A stretch of 64,000 bases of DNA, from the NCBI RefSeq assembly GCF_001646945.1, contig NZ_LUTV01000003.1:517675-581674 (forward strand), written 5' to 3'. This DNA comes from Endozoicomonas ascidiicola (GTDB taxonomy: Bacteria > Pseudomonadota > Gammaproteobacteria > Pseudomonadales > Endozoicomonadaceae). Below, one piece after another: positions 1 to 8,590 of this stretch (its first letter is position 1; every line of letters begins with the position of its first letter). The position numbers and the translations under genes are program-made. Under the pieces are notes generated by a model that saw only the letters and a program-made list of their open reading frames with translations, did no database searches and was not told the origin of the DNA.

Positions 1-248
1 CTAAGCGCAATCTATCCTTATTCGATAAGTTGATGGGTATCCTTGCTCTGGCATTTACATGGTGCTTGCTTGTTGGCCACTGGAGTTATGGAGATGAAAA
101 ACAGCTTCCTCTAAATAAACATGGGCGACATGCCAAAGCCCTTTTCAGACTGGGACTGGATATACTTCGCAGGGTTCTGAAAAATAGCTGTGCAAAAAGC
201 GACCAAGTCAACTTTCAAATGCTCTTACATGTTTTGTCCCGTACATAG
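1..248 (+). pseudogene. C-terminal fragment of an IS4-type transposase
   Basis: An open frame enters from the window edge and stops at 248. Its residues (LALAFTWCLLVGHW, then KALFRLGLDILRR) resemble the end of IS4-group DDE transposases, in which a hydrophobic helix follows the catalytic Glu region. The upstream part lies outside the window, so it may be the tail of a longer gene. No inverted repeat was recognised just after the stop, and the following 300 bases look decayed. Family assignment rests on pattern memory only. Confidence 0.5.
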
Positions 249-558
249 CCTGGCGAGATCAGGACACTACGACCGCTGGCATGATGAGAATTGCGCTCTC
301 AAAAATTATTCCAAGGTTCTCGATTCGCGAGGGCTGGAACAGATATGGGCAAAAATATGAGTTCGATTTCGATAAACTGATCGACCAGTTAATTTGCGAT
401 AAGGGTAAAGCCGCATAACCAAAGGCTTTTAGACAAAAAAACCGAATATAAGCGAGCCTGAAAAAATAGTTCGTCGATGTTGGTTTTTTTGAAATTATGC
501 AATCTGACCAAACTTCCGTTTTATGGGAAATCTAAAGTCGAGAGCAGAAAGATAACCA
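249..558. other. Gap with mobile-element debris
   Basis: No convincing gene. A 45-codon frame from an ATG at 281 ends with residues DFDKLIDQL and could be a fragment of another decayed gene. An A/T-rich stretch with T runs (about 470-490) follows. I see no promoter or terminator I would defend. Confidence 0.4.
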
Positions 559-1978
559 CCTGAAATTTGGAACATATAATGTCGATGGTGCGGTTGGAAG
601 GCTGCACTTTGCTCAGTTAAAGAAAGGTGATGTAACGGACATTTTGTTACCGCACCTGTTACTGACAGAGCGGAAGGCTGAGTTAGTTAAAGCGTTGGAG
701 GCATCGATTGATCAGGGAGTTGATGTTTACAGTATTCAGGAGAGCAGGCTGTATAAAGATAGCAATGGGCAGACGCATAATTTGACCAGTGAGCTGGTGG
801 AGGGTGTAATTAAAAGTGTTCAACAGTCTGTAATTTTGTGAATTTTCTATTTTTGATACCGAGTATTCATGCGGGGTAACAGCTGATGAAATTTGAATTT
901 TCACCACATCGGGAACACTTTTAATTACACCCGCTGGTGGAGGTGTTTAAGAATAAAGGTTATGAAATTGTTCTTAAACCATACAATGAAACGGGTTATA
1001 ACCCCAAAACACAAAAAGAAGATATGCGGATGTTTTACATCACGGCTTACAAATCAGAATCTCTGAACAAGTTTGATGAGCAAATGGTGTATTTCACTCA
1101 GTCGCCTTATAAGGACGCTTTTGATAATTATAAAAAAGAAGATGGCTCTGAAATGACCGTCGATGAAAAGAAAATATTTAATTATGGTGATGCATTTAGC
1201 CGAGGCTGTCTTCGAACCGGGTTTAGCACTCAAAATGGCAGTCTCTTATTTGTCTATAATCTTCACTCTCCGGTATTTGGTAAATCGAAAGAGGAATCAA
1301 GCAAAATTGTCACAAAAGATATTCAAAGGTTAAAAAAGGAGTGCCCGGACGCTCAGTTTATTATCAATGGTGACTTAAATAGCTTTGCTGAAAAAGGTGG
1401 TGATAAGCACATGGAGCCATTCAAAAAACTGATGACTTTCAGGGATGTCAGCTCACACCTTATCAGTACGGCAACAGGTAAGCCGGTTGCAGCGACATTC
1501 ACTACAGCCAGCAACGATTTTGGCAGGTTCTCTGGTTACCCCGCTATTAAAGTGCTTGAGGGTAAAGTGTGTAAGGAATCTAACCCTGAGAAGAGATCCA
1601 AGCTGATTGGACAAATGATCAAATGTGCATATTTTCTTGCATTAATGGAGCATACAAGGGCTGAATCCCGTCAACGAACAACGGCTGAAAAAAAGGATAT
1701 GAATGACGCTGCAGTGGCCATGGCGAAGTCACTAAGTTCGGTGAAAGATTTGATTAAAAACCGTCTGAAGCTATCCCCTGAAAAGGCGAACAAACTATTA
1801 GCTGAAAGTGGTTACAGTGTGTCAGGCCGAGCGATGGACCATGGTATTCTTATTGGCGATCGTTTGGAACAGGATGGTAAAGCTATTTCAAATCCTCATT
1901 TCACAGATGATGAGTATTGGAAGGAAAAAGACCTGACACCGCTTGAGTGGTTGGATTATGCCTTGGAAATGAATAAGG
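559..1978 (+). pseudogene. Endonuclease/exonuclease/phosphatase-family protein, disrupted
   Basis: Family features are visible. FGTYNVDG-like residues are encoded near 562-590, apparently in a shifted frame. VYSIQES follows, and after the insertion come INGDLNSF and MDHGIL, which match the metal-binding and SDH-type motifs of EEP-fold phosphodiesterases (DNase I, sphingomyelinase, inositol phosphatase types). The frame is cut by a 131-bp MITE at 802-932. Removing the MITE and one target-site copy (140 bases) joins the two halves in frame at ELVE/VFKN. The 3' end is lost where an IS1182 element enters at 1979, so the last codons before the stop at 2034 are IS sequence. No signal peptide can be judged because the N terminus is unclear. 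Substrate unknown. Confidence 0.65.
802..932. mobile_element. 131-bp MITE with 20-bp perfect inverted repeats
   Basis: GGGTGTAATTAAAAGTGTTC at 802-821 is the exact reverse complement of 913-932. GCTGGTGGA at 793-801 is repeated at 933-941, a 9-bp target duplication. The interior has no long reading frame. Nine-base duplications and GGG-starting ends fit IS256-type elements, so it is probably mobilised by such a transposase in trans; that family link is inference. Confidence 0.9.
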
Positions 1979-3598
1979 CTAGGAGCCTGTCGGACTTAGA
2001 ACAACTTTTGAGTATAATACCCGCAAGATCGTAAAAGACAGCCAGCCAATGAACAAATGGACTTTCAGACCCATTGACCGAGACATCCCTGACTTTTTTC
2101 CTGCCACTGTTCAGGATTATCTGCCAGAGGTGCATCTTGCTCGCTTTGTTGTAGAGGTGGTTGAGCAGCTAGACCTCACACCTTTGATCAGCGCCTATAA
2201 AGGAAGGGGTTCTAAAGCCTGGCATCCATCCCTCATGCTGTCGTTATTGTTCTATGGATATGCAACAGGTGTCTTCTCCAGTCGCAAACTGGAGAAAGCA
2301 ACTTATGACTCCATCGCCTTTCGATATATCTGCGCCAACGAGCATCCGGATCACGACAGTATCAAAACCTTTCGCCAGCGCTTCCGTAAAGAAATCAGTG
2401 AACTTTTTGTTCAGATATTGTTGATTGCGCAACAGGCAGAATGGTTGAAGCTGGGAACCATCAGCCTCGATGGAACCAAGATGAAGGCCAATGCCAGCAA
2501 ACACAAGGCGCTCAGTTACAAGCACGCATGCAAGCTCGAAAAGCAGCTCAAGGCAGAAGTTGAAGAGCTCCTCAGGATGGCTGAAAAAGCAGATACTGAA
2601 AAATTGCCAGACGAATTATCCATTCCTGATGAGCTGAAACGCAGGGAAGATCGCCTCAAGGTGATTGCCGATGCCAAAGCTGAAATTGAGCGACGAGCTG
2701 AAGAACGTTATCAGCAAGAGCTGGCAGAATTCCAGGACAAAGTTGCCCGTCGTGATGCGATCAGAGATACGGGAAAAAAGCCACGGGGCAAAGAACCGAA
2801 AGCCCCAACGCCGGGTCCCAGGGACAAAGATCAAGTCAACCTGACAGATCCGGAGTCTCGCATAATGCCAACGTCTGCTAACGGTTTTGTTCAGGCATAT
2901 AATACGCAGGCTGCAGTAGATAACGACAGTGGTCTTATTATTGAAAATCATATTACTCAGGCGACCAATAACAAACAACAGGTAGCGCCTGCCCTCGAAG
3001 AACTGGCCTCTCGTGCAGAGCAGATTGGCAAGCCCAGCGCGATTCTTGCCGACACGGGCTACTTCAGTCAGGGCAATGTGTCTGCTGTGGATAAGTTTGG
3101 AGCTATCCCTTACATTGCAGAAAAGAAGGATGCCCATAACAAACCTTTACTGGAGCGCTTTAAGCCCGATGAGCCGATGCCCGCAGGCGATGATGTTACC
3201 GCACTGGAGTTGATGCGTTGGCGATTGCAAACCAGGGAAGGACGGGCGGTGTATGCATTGAGAAAAAGCACCATTGAGCCAACGTTTGGGATACAGAAGG
3301 AAGTGATGGGATACCGTCAATTTCTGGTCCGTGGTCTTGAAGCAGTGTCTGCTGAATGGGATCTTCTGTGCATGGGTTTTAACCTGAAGCGGATGTTTAC
3401 GCTGATGCTGAAAGATCTTCAGGAAAGTATCATTTTTATGCAGTTTATTGCAGCTTACAGGTTATTTGTCGCATGCATTTGGATATTTGGGCAAAAGAGA
3501 CTGACGACATAAACAGCACTTCCAGACTGGATTCTGTGATTTTTGACTTTATTGCGGCCCATCTCCGGTTTTTACTTTCAAGTCCGACAGCCTCCTAG
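1979..3598 (+). mobile_element. IS1182-type insertion sequence, apparently complete
   Basis: The ends carry GAGCCTGTCGGACTT (1983-1997) and its near-perfect complement AAGTCCGACAGCCTC (3580-3594). Both are flanked by CTAG, which I read as a 4-bp palindromic target duplication (1979-1982, 3595-3598). One transposase gene fills the interior. The insertion truncates the upstream EEP-family gene. Confidence 0.8.
2049..3512 (+). CDS. IS1182-family transposase
   Basis: 487 residues, a normal length for the family. The N-terminal third has the conserved layout: DYLPEVHLARFV, then a Pro/Leu-rich helix (WHPSLMLSLLFYGY) and a DHDSIKTFRQRF segment. The catalytic DDE core includes SLDGTKMKANAS (first Asp), ILADTGYFS (second Asp) and a Glu in KSTIEPTFGI near residue 413. 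A Lys/Glu-rich coiled coil lies at about residues 160-245. The ATG follows 70 bases inside the left IS end. It appears intact and may be active. Confidence 0.88.
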   Translation: MNKWTFRPIDRDIPDFFPATVQDYLPEVHLARFVVEVVEQLDLTPLISAYKGRGSKAWHPSLMLSLLFYGYATGVFSSRKLEKATYDSIAFRYICANEHPDHDSIKTFRQRFRKEISELFVQILLIAQQAEWLKLGTISLDGTKMKANASKHKALSYKHACKLEKQLKAEVEELLRMAEKADTEKLPDELSIPDELKRREDRLKVIADAKAEIERRAEERYQQELAEFQDKVARRDAIRDTGKKPRGKEPKAPTPGPRDKDQVNLTDPESRIMPTSANGFVQAYNTQAAVDNDSGLIIENHITQATNNKQQVAPALEELASRAEQIGKPSAILADTGYFSQGNVSAVDKFGAIPYIAEKKDAHNKPLLERFKPDEPMPAGDDVTALELMRWRLQTREGRAVYALRKSTIEPTFGIQKEVMGYRQFLVRGLEAVSAEWDLLCMGFNLKRMFTLMLKDLQESIIFMQFIAAYRLFVACIWIFGQKRLTT

Positions 3599-3700
3599 AA
3601 AACCCAATGGTGCCAGTGATCATCAATGAACTTATCTTTGGCGTGAAGATAAAAGGCCAGAAACTAAGTGAGCGAAGTGCCAGGGCGCAATAACGGCCTT

Positions 3701-3762
3701 AGAAGCTGTTCACAATCTTTCTCCTCGTTTTCGCTATTCGCAAAAGATCATGAACAGCTTCT
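3701..3762. repeat. 62-bp near-palindrome
   Basis: AGAAGCTGTTCA (3701-3712) pairs with TGAACAGCTTCT (3751-3762). Inside, AATCTTT and AAAGATC extend the stem across a short mismatch. It lies just downstream of mgtE and is long enough to be a MITE remnant or an mRNA 3' hairpin. There is no coding content. Confidence 0.65.
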
Positions 3763-3768
3763 TATGCA

Positions 3769-3792
3769 GGGCTCTTAATGAGCCCATTTTTT
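3769..3792 (+). terminator. Intrinsic terminator reading rightward
   Basis: GGGCTC-TTAAT-GAGCCC followed by ATTTTTT. It overlaps the last codon of the convergent mgtE gene and would stop transcription leaving the IS1182 region. Without a T run on the minus strand it is a weaker stop for mgtE itself. Confidence 0.7.
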
Positions 3793-5149
3793 ATCCATAG
3801 AACAACGTCGCCAATCCAAGAAAAGAAAAGAAGCCAACCACATCCGAAATAGTGGTGAGGATGATGGTTCCCGCTAAAGCCGGGTCAATATTCAAAGACT
3901 TGAGCAGGACGGGCAGAGTGGCGCCAGTAATCACCGCCACACTCAGATTGATGACCATGGCGCAGGCAATCACCAGAGAAATGATCGGATCATCAAACCA
4001 GAACCAGGCGATGGTTGCGACCAGCGTTGCCCATAACAGGCCATTCAGAAAGCCTGCTACTAACTCCCTGCTCAATAACCATTTCAAGTTAGTGGTGCTG
4101 ATTTGTCCAAGCGCCATGCCCCTGATCACCAGCGTTAGTGCCTGACTTCCAGCATTGCCACCCATACCGGCAACAATCGGCATAAGAACAGCAAGAGCAA
4201 CCACCTTGTCGATGGTTTCCTGAAACAGGCCAATAACGGAAGCGGCAATAAATGCCGTAATCAGGTTAACCCCCAGCCAAACGGCGCGGCGGCGTGCTGT
4301 TTTCAGTGCGGGAGCAAAGGTGTCTTCGTCATCATCCAGACCGGCCATGCTCATCATGGAATGTTCTGCTTCTTCCCGGATAACATCCACCACATCATCG
4401 ATGGTGATACGCCCCAGCAGCTTGCCATTTTCATTAACCACGGGAGCAGAGATCAAATCCTGTCGCTCAAATAACTGGGCAACCTGAGTGTCGTCCATAT
4501 CGGCGGGAATGGGCTCGAGATCGGTTAACATCACTTCCCGAACCGTAGCGCCCGGGTCGGTGGTCAGTAGCACCGTAAGCGGCAGGCGACCAATGTATTC
4601 ACCACGGCGGTTGACCACTAACAGGTTGTCTGTGGTTTCAGGAATGCCTTCATGGCGGCGCAAGTAACGAAGAACAACATCCACCGTATTACTGGGCCGT
4701 ACCGTAATGGTATCGGTATTCATCAAGCCACCGGCGGTGTCTTCCGGATAGGCCAGAACCACTTCAACCCGTTGGCGATCCATGGTGTTCATGGAGTCCA
4801 GCACTTGCCGGGTAATGGTGTCGGGCAGTTGTTGCAGAAGGTCGGCAATGTCATCTACGTCCTGACCTTCGGTGATGGCTTTCAGCTCCGCAATGTTCAT
4901 GCGGTCCAAAAAGAACTGACGAACTTCTTCGCTCAACTCTTGCAGTACATCGCCTTCCTGCTCCCGGTCAATCAGGCGCCAGAGCAGGCTGCGCAACTTG
5001 GGAGGCGAGGATTCCAGCAGGTGAGCAGTATCGGCAGGCGGCAACATATTGAGCATATGGCGCAATTCGGAAGACACACCATGCTCAAGGGCATCATTGA
5101 GTTTGATCAGCTCGGCTTCACCGATGCTCAATTGCAGCTGTTGTGCCAT
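3791..5149 (-). CDS. mgtE: Magnesium transporter MgtE
   Basis: 452 residues, the usual length. Order: MgtE N-terminal helical domain (about 20-135), two CBS domains (about 140-270, with NLLVVNRRGEYIGRLPL and SAPVVNENGKLLGRITI), then five membrane segments (about 290-450). The pore-region signature GMGGNAGSQ is present. MgtE is an inner-membrane Mg2+ channel gated by Mg2+ binding to the CBS and N domains. It lies 73 bases downstream of npr on the same strand and may be the last gene of the ptsN-rapZ-npr transcript, or may have its own promoter in that gap. Confidence 0.95.
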   Translation of the reverse strand: MAQQLQLSIGEAELIKLNDALEHGVSSELRHMLNMLPPADTAHLLESSPPKLRSLLWRLIDREQEGDVLQELSEEVRQFFLDRMNIAELKAITEGQDVDDIADLLQQLPDTITRQVLDSMNTMDRQRVEVVLAYPEDTAGGLMNTDTITVRPSNTVDVVLRYLRRHEGIPETTDNLLVVNRRGEYIGRLPLTVLLTTDPGATVREVMLTDLEPIPADMDDTQVAQLFERQDLISAPVVNENGKLLGRITIDDVVDVIREEAEHSMMSMAGLDDDEDTFAPALKTARRRAVWLGVNLITAFIAASVIGLFQETIDKVVALAVLMPIVAGMGGNAGSQALTLVIRGMALGQISTTNLKWLLSRELVAGFLNGLLWATLVATIAWFWFDDPIISLVIACAMVINLSVAVITGATLPVLLKSLNIDPALAGTIILTTISDVVGFFSFLGLATLFYG

Positions 5150-5221
5150 GGACGTCTGCCCGGATAAAAAATGGTTGAATTTACAAGATATAGGAAGTGT
5201 ATGTGAGTGAGCAAACTTGGC

Positions 5222-5491
5222 TCATTCATCTTCTCCGAAACGTTCATCGATCAGGTTGGACAATGCTTCAACCGCGGCTTCTTCATCATGACCATCACAA
5301 TGGAGCTCCAGCTCTGAACCCTGACCGGCAGCCAGCATCATGATAGCCATAATGCTTTTGCCATCCACCTTCCGGCCATTAAAAACAACATCCACCTGGC
5401 AGGCAAAGGCCGCTGAAGTCGTGACGAATTTAGAGGCAGCCCTTGCATGTAATCCCAGTTTATTGATGATCTTTTTTCGATAGGTAATCAT
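5222..5491 (-). CDS. ptsO: Phosphocarrier protein NPr (nitrogen PTS HPr)
   Basis: 89 residues with an HPr fold. The phosphorylated His is H15 in NKLGLHARAASKF, and the regulatory-Ser region reads GKSIMAIMMLAA. NPr passes phosphate from EI-Ntr to EIIA-Ntr (PtsN), a regulatory chain controlling potassium, nitrogen and envelope functions. The ATG shares one base with the rapZ stop region, so the two genes are translationally coupled. Placement after ptsN and rapZ matches the standard order. Confidence 0.95.
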   Translation of the reverse strand: MITYRKKIINKLGLHARAASKFVTTSAAFACQVDVVFNGRKVDGKSIMAIMMLAAGQGSELELHCDGHDEEAAVEALSNLIDERFGEDE

Positions 5492-6348
5492 TATTTATGA
5501 AGTTCTCTGTGTCTGACCTGAATCCGCTCTAGTCTTCCGGTGAAATGCTCACCCAGCGTTTTACAAATATAGACCGAGCGGTGCTGTCCTCCAGTGCAAC
5601 CAATCGCAATGGTCATATAACTGCGTTGGGCGGACTCAAAGCGAGGGAGCCACTTATCCACAAAGGTGGCAATATCGTCAACCATCTCGATGACCATCGG
5701 ATCATCTTTCAGAAAATTGCCGACCGGCTCATCCAGCCCATTAAATTCACGTAGCGTTTCATCCCAGAATGGGTTAGGGAGACAGCGAACATCGAAAATA
5801 TAATCCGCATCAGAAGGAATGCCGTTTTTGAAACCAAAGGATTGGAACAGTACTGTCATGGCGTTTTTACTGTCCGTACAGAACGTCTGTTTAATCAAAT
5901 CGCGAATTTGATGAACAGAGAGTGGTGTGGTATCAATTTTCAGATCGGCGCTGACCAGCACCGGTTTCAGCAGCGATTGCTCCTGCTCGATCGCTTCCCT
6001 TAATGAAGTCTGATCATTGCTCAGAGGATGCTTTCTCCGAGTGGAACTGTAGCGGCTGACCAGCTTTTCGCTGTCGGTGTCCAGGTAGAGAACCTGGCAG
6101 TCAATTCCTTGATTTTTAAGTGTTTTAATGAGTTCTGGGAACGTGTTTAGCGCCCCTGGCAGATTGCGAATATCAATGCTGACCGCCATTTTGGGTGGTT
6201 CTTGGCTGTGGCTCTTCAAAGTGCCTGGCAGCTGGCTAAGCAGGCTGACGGGCAGATTATCAACACAGTAAAATCCCTCATCTTCAAGGGTGTTCAGCAC
6301 AGAGCTTTTTCCGGAGCCTGATCGCCCGCTGATGATGATCAGTTTCAT
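5491..6348 (-). CDS. rapZ: RNase adapter protein RapZ
   Basis: 285 residues, full length. Walker A GRSGSGKSS is at residues 8-16. The C-terminal half has IAIGCTGGQHRSVYI, the RapZ phosphate/sugar-binding region, and a basic end (RIQVRHRELHK). In E. coli RapZ binds GlcN6P and directs RNase E to the sRNA GlmZ; whether that holds here cannot be seen. Normally rapZ follows ptsN directly. Here 2.2 kb of foreign-looking sequence separates them, so rapZ probably uses a promoter within 6349-6600. Confidence 0.95.
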   Translation of the reverse strand: MKLIIISGRSGSGKSSVLNTLEDEGFYCVDNLPVSLLSQLPGTLKSHSQEPPKMAVSIDIRNLPGALNTFPELIKTLKNQGIDCQVLYLDTDSEKLVSRYSSTRRKHPLSNDQTSLREAIEQEQSLLKPVLVSADLKIDTTPLSVHQIRDLIKQTFCTDSKNAMTVLFQSFGFKNGIPSDADYIFDVRCLPNPFWDETLREFNGLDEPVGNFLKDDPMVIEMVDDIATFVDKWLPRFESAQRSYMTIAIGCTGGQHRSVYICKTLGEHFTGRLERIQVRHRELHK

Positions 6349-6618
6349 GATTTGTCCTTTATAGGATTTGGCAAATACCTAATATTCTACGTTTAATACT
6401 GGGATAGAGAAGTTATTTTTTTAAAAACGACGCTTCGGAAACTGAATGTAATAACCTCTTTAATCTTTTCTTCGTACTTTGTTAGGAATACTAACCGTTT
6501 GGTTAGGTATTTATTTAAGACCTTCGTATATCTTTCACTTCAACACATCATACAAGAACCGTATTTAAGGTGTTTTATTAATTGTTTGTCTCATAACCCA
6601 TAGTTGAAGGAATATAAA

Positions 6619-7938
6619 ATGACTCCAGTAAAATCCCCAGTAGTGCCAACAAATTTAGATTCGCTCCCACTTAACGATAAAAGCCTTGAAAGTCAGGAGA
6701 CTTATGTAAAGGTTGCTAAACATAATAGTCGCGAAGTTAGATTGACTGCGAATAGCGCTCGCAATGAGGAGGTTAAGCGTAAATTAACATCAAAGCTGCC
6801 AGAAGTTGTTGTGGCCAAAGATCGCGTAATTGAGAGTGAAGAAAAATATATTAAAAGAAAGGCAGAAGCTGCTAAAAAAGCATTGGAAACAAAGACTTTT
6901 TTCCAAACAGTGAAAGAGGTAGCTAAGAAACTTACTGACAGGCTAGTTGCCGTTCTTAAGGTTGTTTACAAAAAAATAGGTTTAGAGTTTTGTGTTAACA
7001 AAGTTAGGGATTTAGTCGCTCCGAAGGTAGATTTATATCTTGCGCGTAGAGCTGCTGCTAACTCTGAGAGAGAAGCGAAGCTTCTTGAACCATTGAAAGC
7101 TAAGCTGGAAGCGCGAGGCTTAGCCGCGCCTATTATGGCAAAACTTTCAAGTTATCCTTGTGCTGGTAAAAATGCTTATGATGTCTCTGAAGCCAACATC
7201 AAATTGCTTGAAAAGGCTGAAAAGAGAGATCCTAAAGCGCTGGCAGCAATTGCTGACATTGAAGAAAAACGTGCCAAGATTGAAGAAGATAAGAGAAAGG
7301 TCTTCTATGAGCACAACTCTGATAATGCGCTTATTGCAAAAATAAAAAGTGAGCTTGGTGAAACAGAAGATGCAAAAAGTGCCATTGCTTATATTGAAAA
7401 AGGTATTGCTCTGGAAGAAAAACACGCCCGGGATAATGTGTACGCAGCCATAGATATTGCTAAGGCTGCTGCAGTGAAGCATCAAGCGGGTGGATTAGCC
7501 TATGAAATAATTGAAAATCCAGCTTCAGCTAAAATGCTCGCAGCTAGAGCAGCTCTTGATGAAATAAGGGCAGCTAGACACGCGGCTGATGATGAAAGAA
7601 GGGCAGCTAGACACGCGGCTGAGAATCTTAAATACTTTGTAAACTTGCCCGGGGCGCCCGGGGCGGACTGTGTCGATGAGATAAAGAAAGATGTTGAAAC
7701 TGAAAAGCTAATGAATAGAGTTCTAAGCGAAATTGTAAAGCGTGGAGAAACTTCAAATCAATCAGCACCTTCTGTTTCAGTAGCTCAGCCAGTTGTACAG
7801 GAAGATAAACAGCTAGTTGAACTGCAGCAGCTAATAGTTGAACTGCAGCAGCTTGCAGAGGAAGTTGAACAGCTAGTTGGTGAATCCAGGTCGGTTGCAT
7901 CAGATGCATCATCGATCAATTTGATTGATTTATCATAA
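6619..7938 (+). CDS. Ala/Lys-rich coiled-coil protein, unknown function
   Basis: 439 residues from the ATG at 6619, which has an AAGGA box about 8 bases upstream; an in-frame TTG at 6604 is less likely. The protein is mostly charged helix: Lys/Glu/Ala heptads at about 20-110 and 150-300. A tandem short repeat, RAARHAA, occurs twice near residue 325, and a Gln/Leu-rich tail reads ELQQLIVELQQLAEEVEQL. No signal peptide, membrane segment or known domain was recognised. It runs against the direction of its neighbours and splits the usual ptsN-rapZ pair, so it was probably acquired. Its tail resembles the broken gene at 8182-8510 (PVVQEDKQL against PVVQEDEQL). A secreted effector or structural coiled coil are possibilities only. 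Confidence 0.7.
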   Translation: MTPVKSPVVPTNLDSLPLNDKSLESQETYVKVAKHNSREVRLTANSARNEEVKRKLTSKLPEVVVAKDRVIESEEKYIKRKAEAAKKALETKTFFQTVKEVAKKLTDRLVAVLKVVYKKIGLEFCVNKVRDLVAPKVDLYLARRAAANSEREAKLLEPLKAKLEARGLAAPIMAKLSSYPCAGKNAYDVSEANIKLLEKAEKRDPKALAAIADIEEKRAKIEEDKRKVFYEHNSDNALIAKIKSELGETEDAKSAIAYIEKGIALEEKHARDNVYAAIDIAKAAAVKHQAGGLAYEIIENPASAKMLAARAALDEIRAARHAADDERRAARHAAENLKYFVNLPGAPGADCVDEIKKDVETEKLMNRVLSEIVKRGETSNQSAPSVSVAQPVVQEDKQLVELQQLIVELQQLAEEVEQLVGESRSVASDASSINLIDLS

Positions 7939-7972
7939 CGTCCAACAGCAGAAATATTCTTTTCTGATATAG

Positions 7973-8103
7973 GAGGGCGTCGCAAAAGCCCTGGTTCCCA
8001 TGCTTTGCGTGGGAATCCATACTTCTAACCCATTGAAAATTAAAGCGTATGCATTCCCACGCGGAGCATGGGAACGAGGTTTCTGGAGTTTTGCGACAGC
8101 CTC
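7973..8103. mobile_element. MITE-like element, copy 1 (GTCGCAAAA ends)
   Basis: GAGGGCGTCGCAAAA (7973-7987) is matched by the complement of TTTTGCGACAGCCTC (8089-8103). ATAG flanks both sides (7969-7972, 8104-8107) as a possible target duplication. The interior is a second palindrome built on TTCCCATGCTTTGCGTGGGA. The same element recurs in inverted orientation at about 52568-52697. Confidence 0.8.
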
Positions 8104-8181
8104 ATAGAAAGGGAATTAAAAGCTGGGGATTCTTTCCTATTTTCGATGTTATATGAACCATAGTGCATCTGATGCGACAGC

Positions 8182-8510
8182 CCTGTAGTTGAACCGCAGC
8201 AGCCAGTTGTACAGGAAGATGAACAGCTAGTGCAGCCAAGCGTTATAAGACATACATCCCCGTTTATCATGAGCGGAGCAAAGCACCACACTTCGACTCC
8301 GCTCAGTGCGAACGGTATGGGTATTAACGCTTCCCTGCACTAGTTGCACCGCAGCAGCCAGTTGTACAGGAAGATGAACAGCTAGTTGCACCGCAGCAGC
8401 CAGTTGTTGCTCCGGCTCCAGCCACAGGCTTACTGAAAAAGGATGAAGGTGTGATTCAAAGCATTCCGCTGATTGGAACTGCCTACAGATTTTTGACTGG
8501 AAGAGGCTAG
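8182..8510 (+). pseudogene. 3' remnant of a coiled-coil/Pro-Gln repeat gene
   Basis: Repeats of EPQQPVVQEDEQLVAP are encoded before and after a 109-bp MITE. Removing the MITE plus one CTAG copy (113 bases) restores one frame ending at the TAG at 8508 with residues IPLIGTAYRFLTGRG. There is no start codon or upstream body. It resembles the C-terminal region of the intact gene at 6619-7938, so it is either the lost original end of that gene or a decayed paralogue. Confidence 0.7.
8231..8339. mobile_element. 109-bp MITE with CTAG target duplication
   Basis: The ends TGCAGCCAAGCGTTA (8231-8245) and TAACGCTTCCCTGCA (8325-8339) are inverted repeats with two mismatches. CTAG lies on both sides (8227-8230, 8340-8343). 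An internal perfect inverted repeat TGAGCGGAG/CTCCGCTCA adds a second hairpin. No coding capacity. Confidence 0.85.
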
Positions 8511-8524
8511 TTAATCGTAGGTAT

Positions 8525-8556
8525 AAAAAAAGCCACTCTTTGTAGTGGCTTTTTTT
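8525..8556. terminator. Strong bidirectional terminator
   Basis: AAAAAAAGCCACT-CTTTGT-AGTGGCTTTTTTT. It serves the plus-strand remnant and, in the other direction, the end of ptsN at 8591. Confidence 0.9.
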
Positions 8557-8590
8557 GTCTGAACAAAACCCAAAGACTTCCGTGTTAACC

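Noticed and set aside
7560-7620. CRISPR-like array in the repeated GGGCAGCTAGACACGCGGCT
   Set aside because: Only two copies inside a coding frame, encoding RAARHAA; no spacers and no cas genes.
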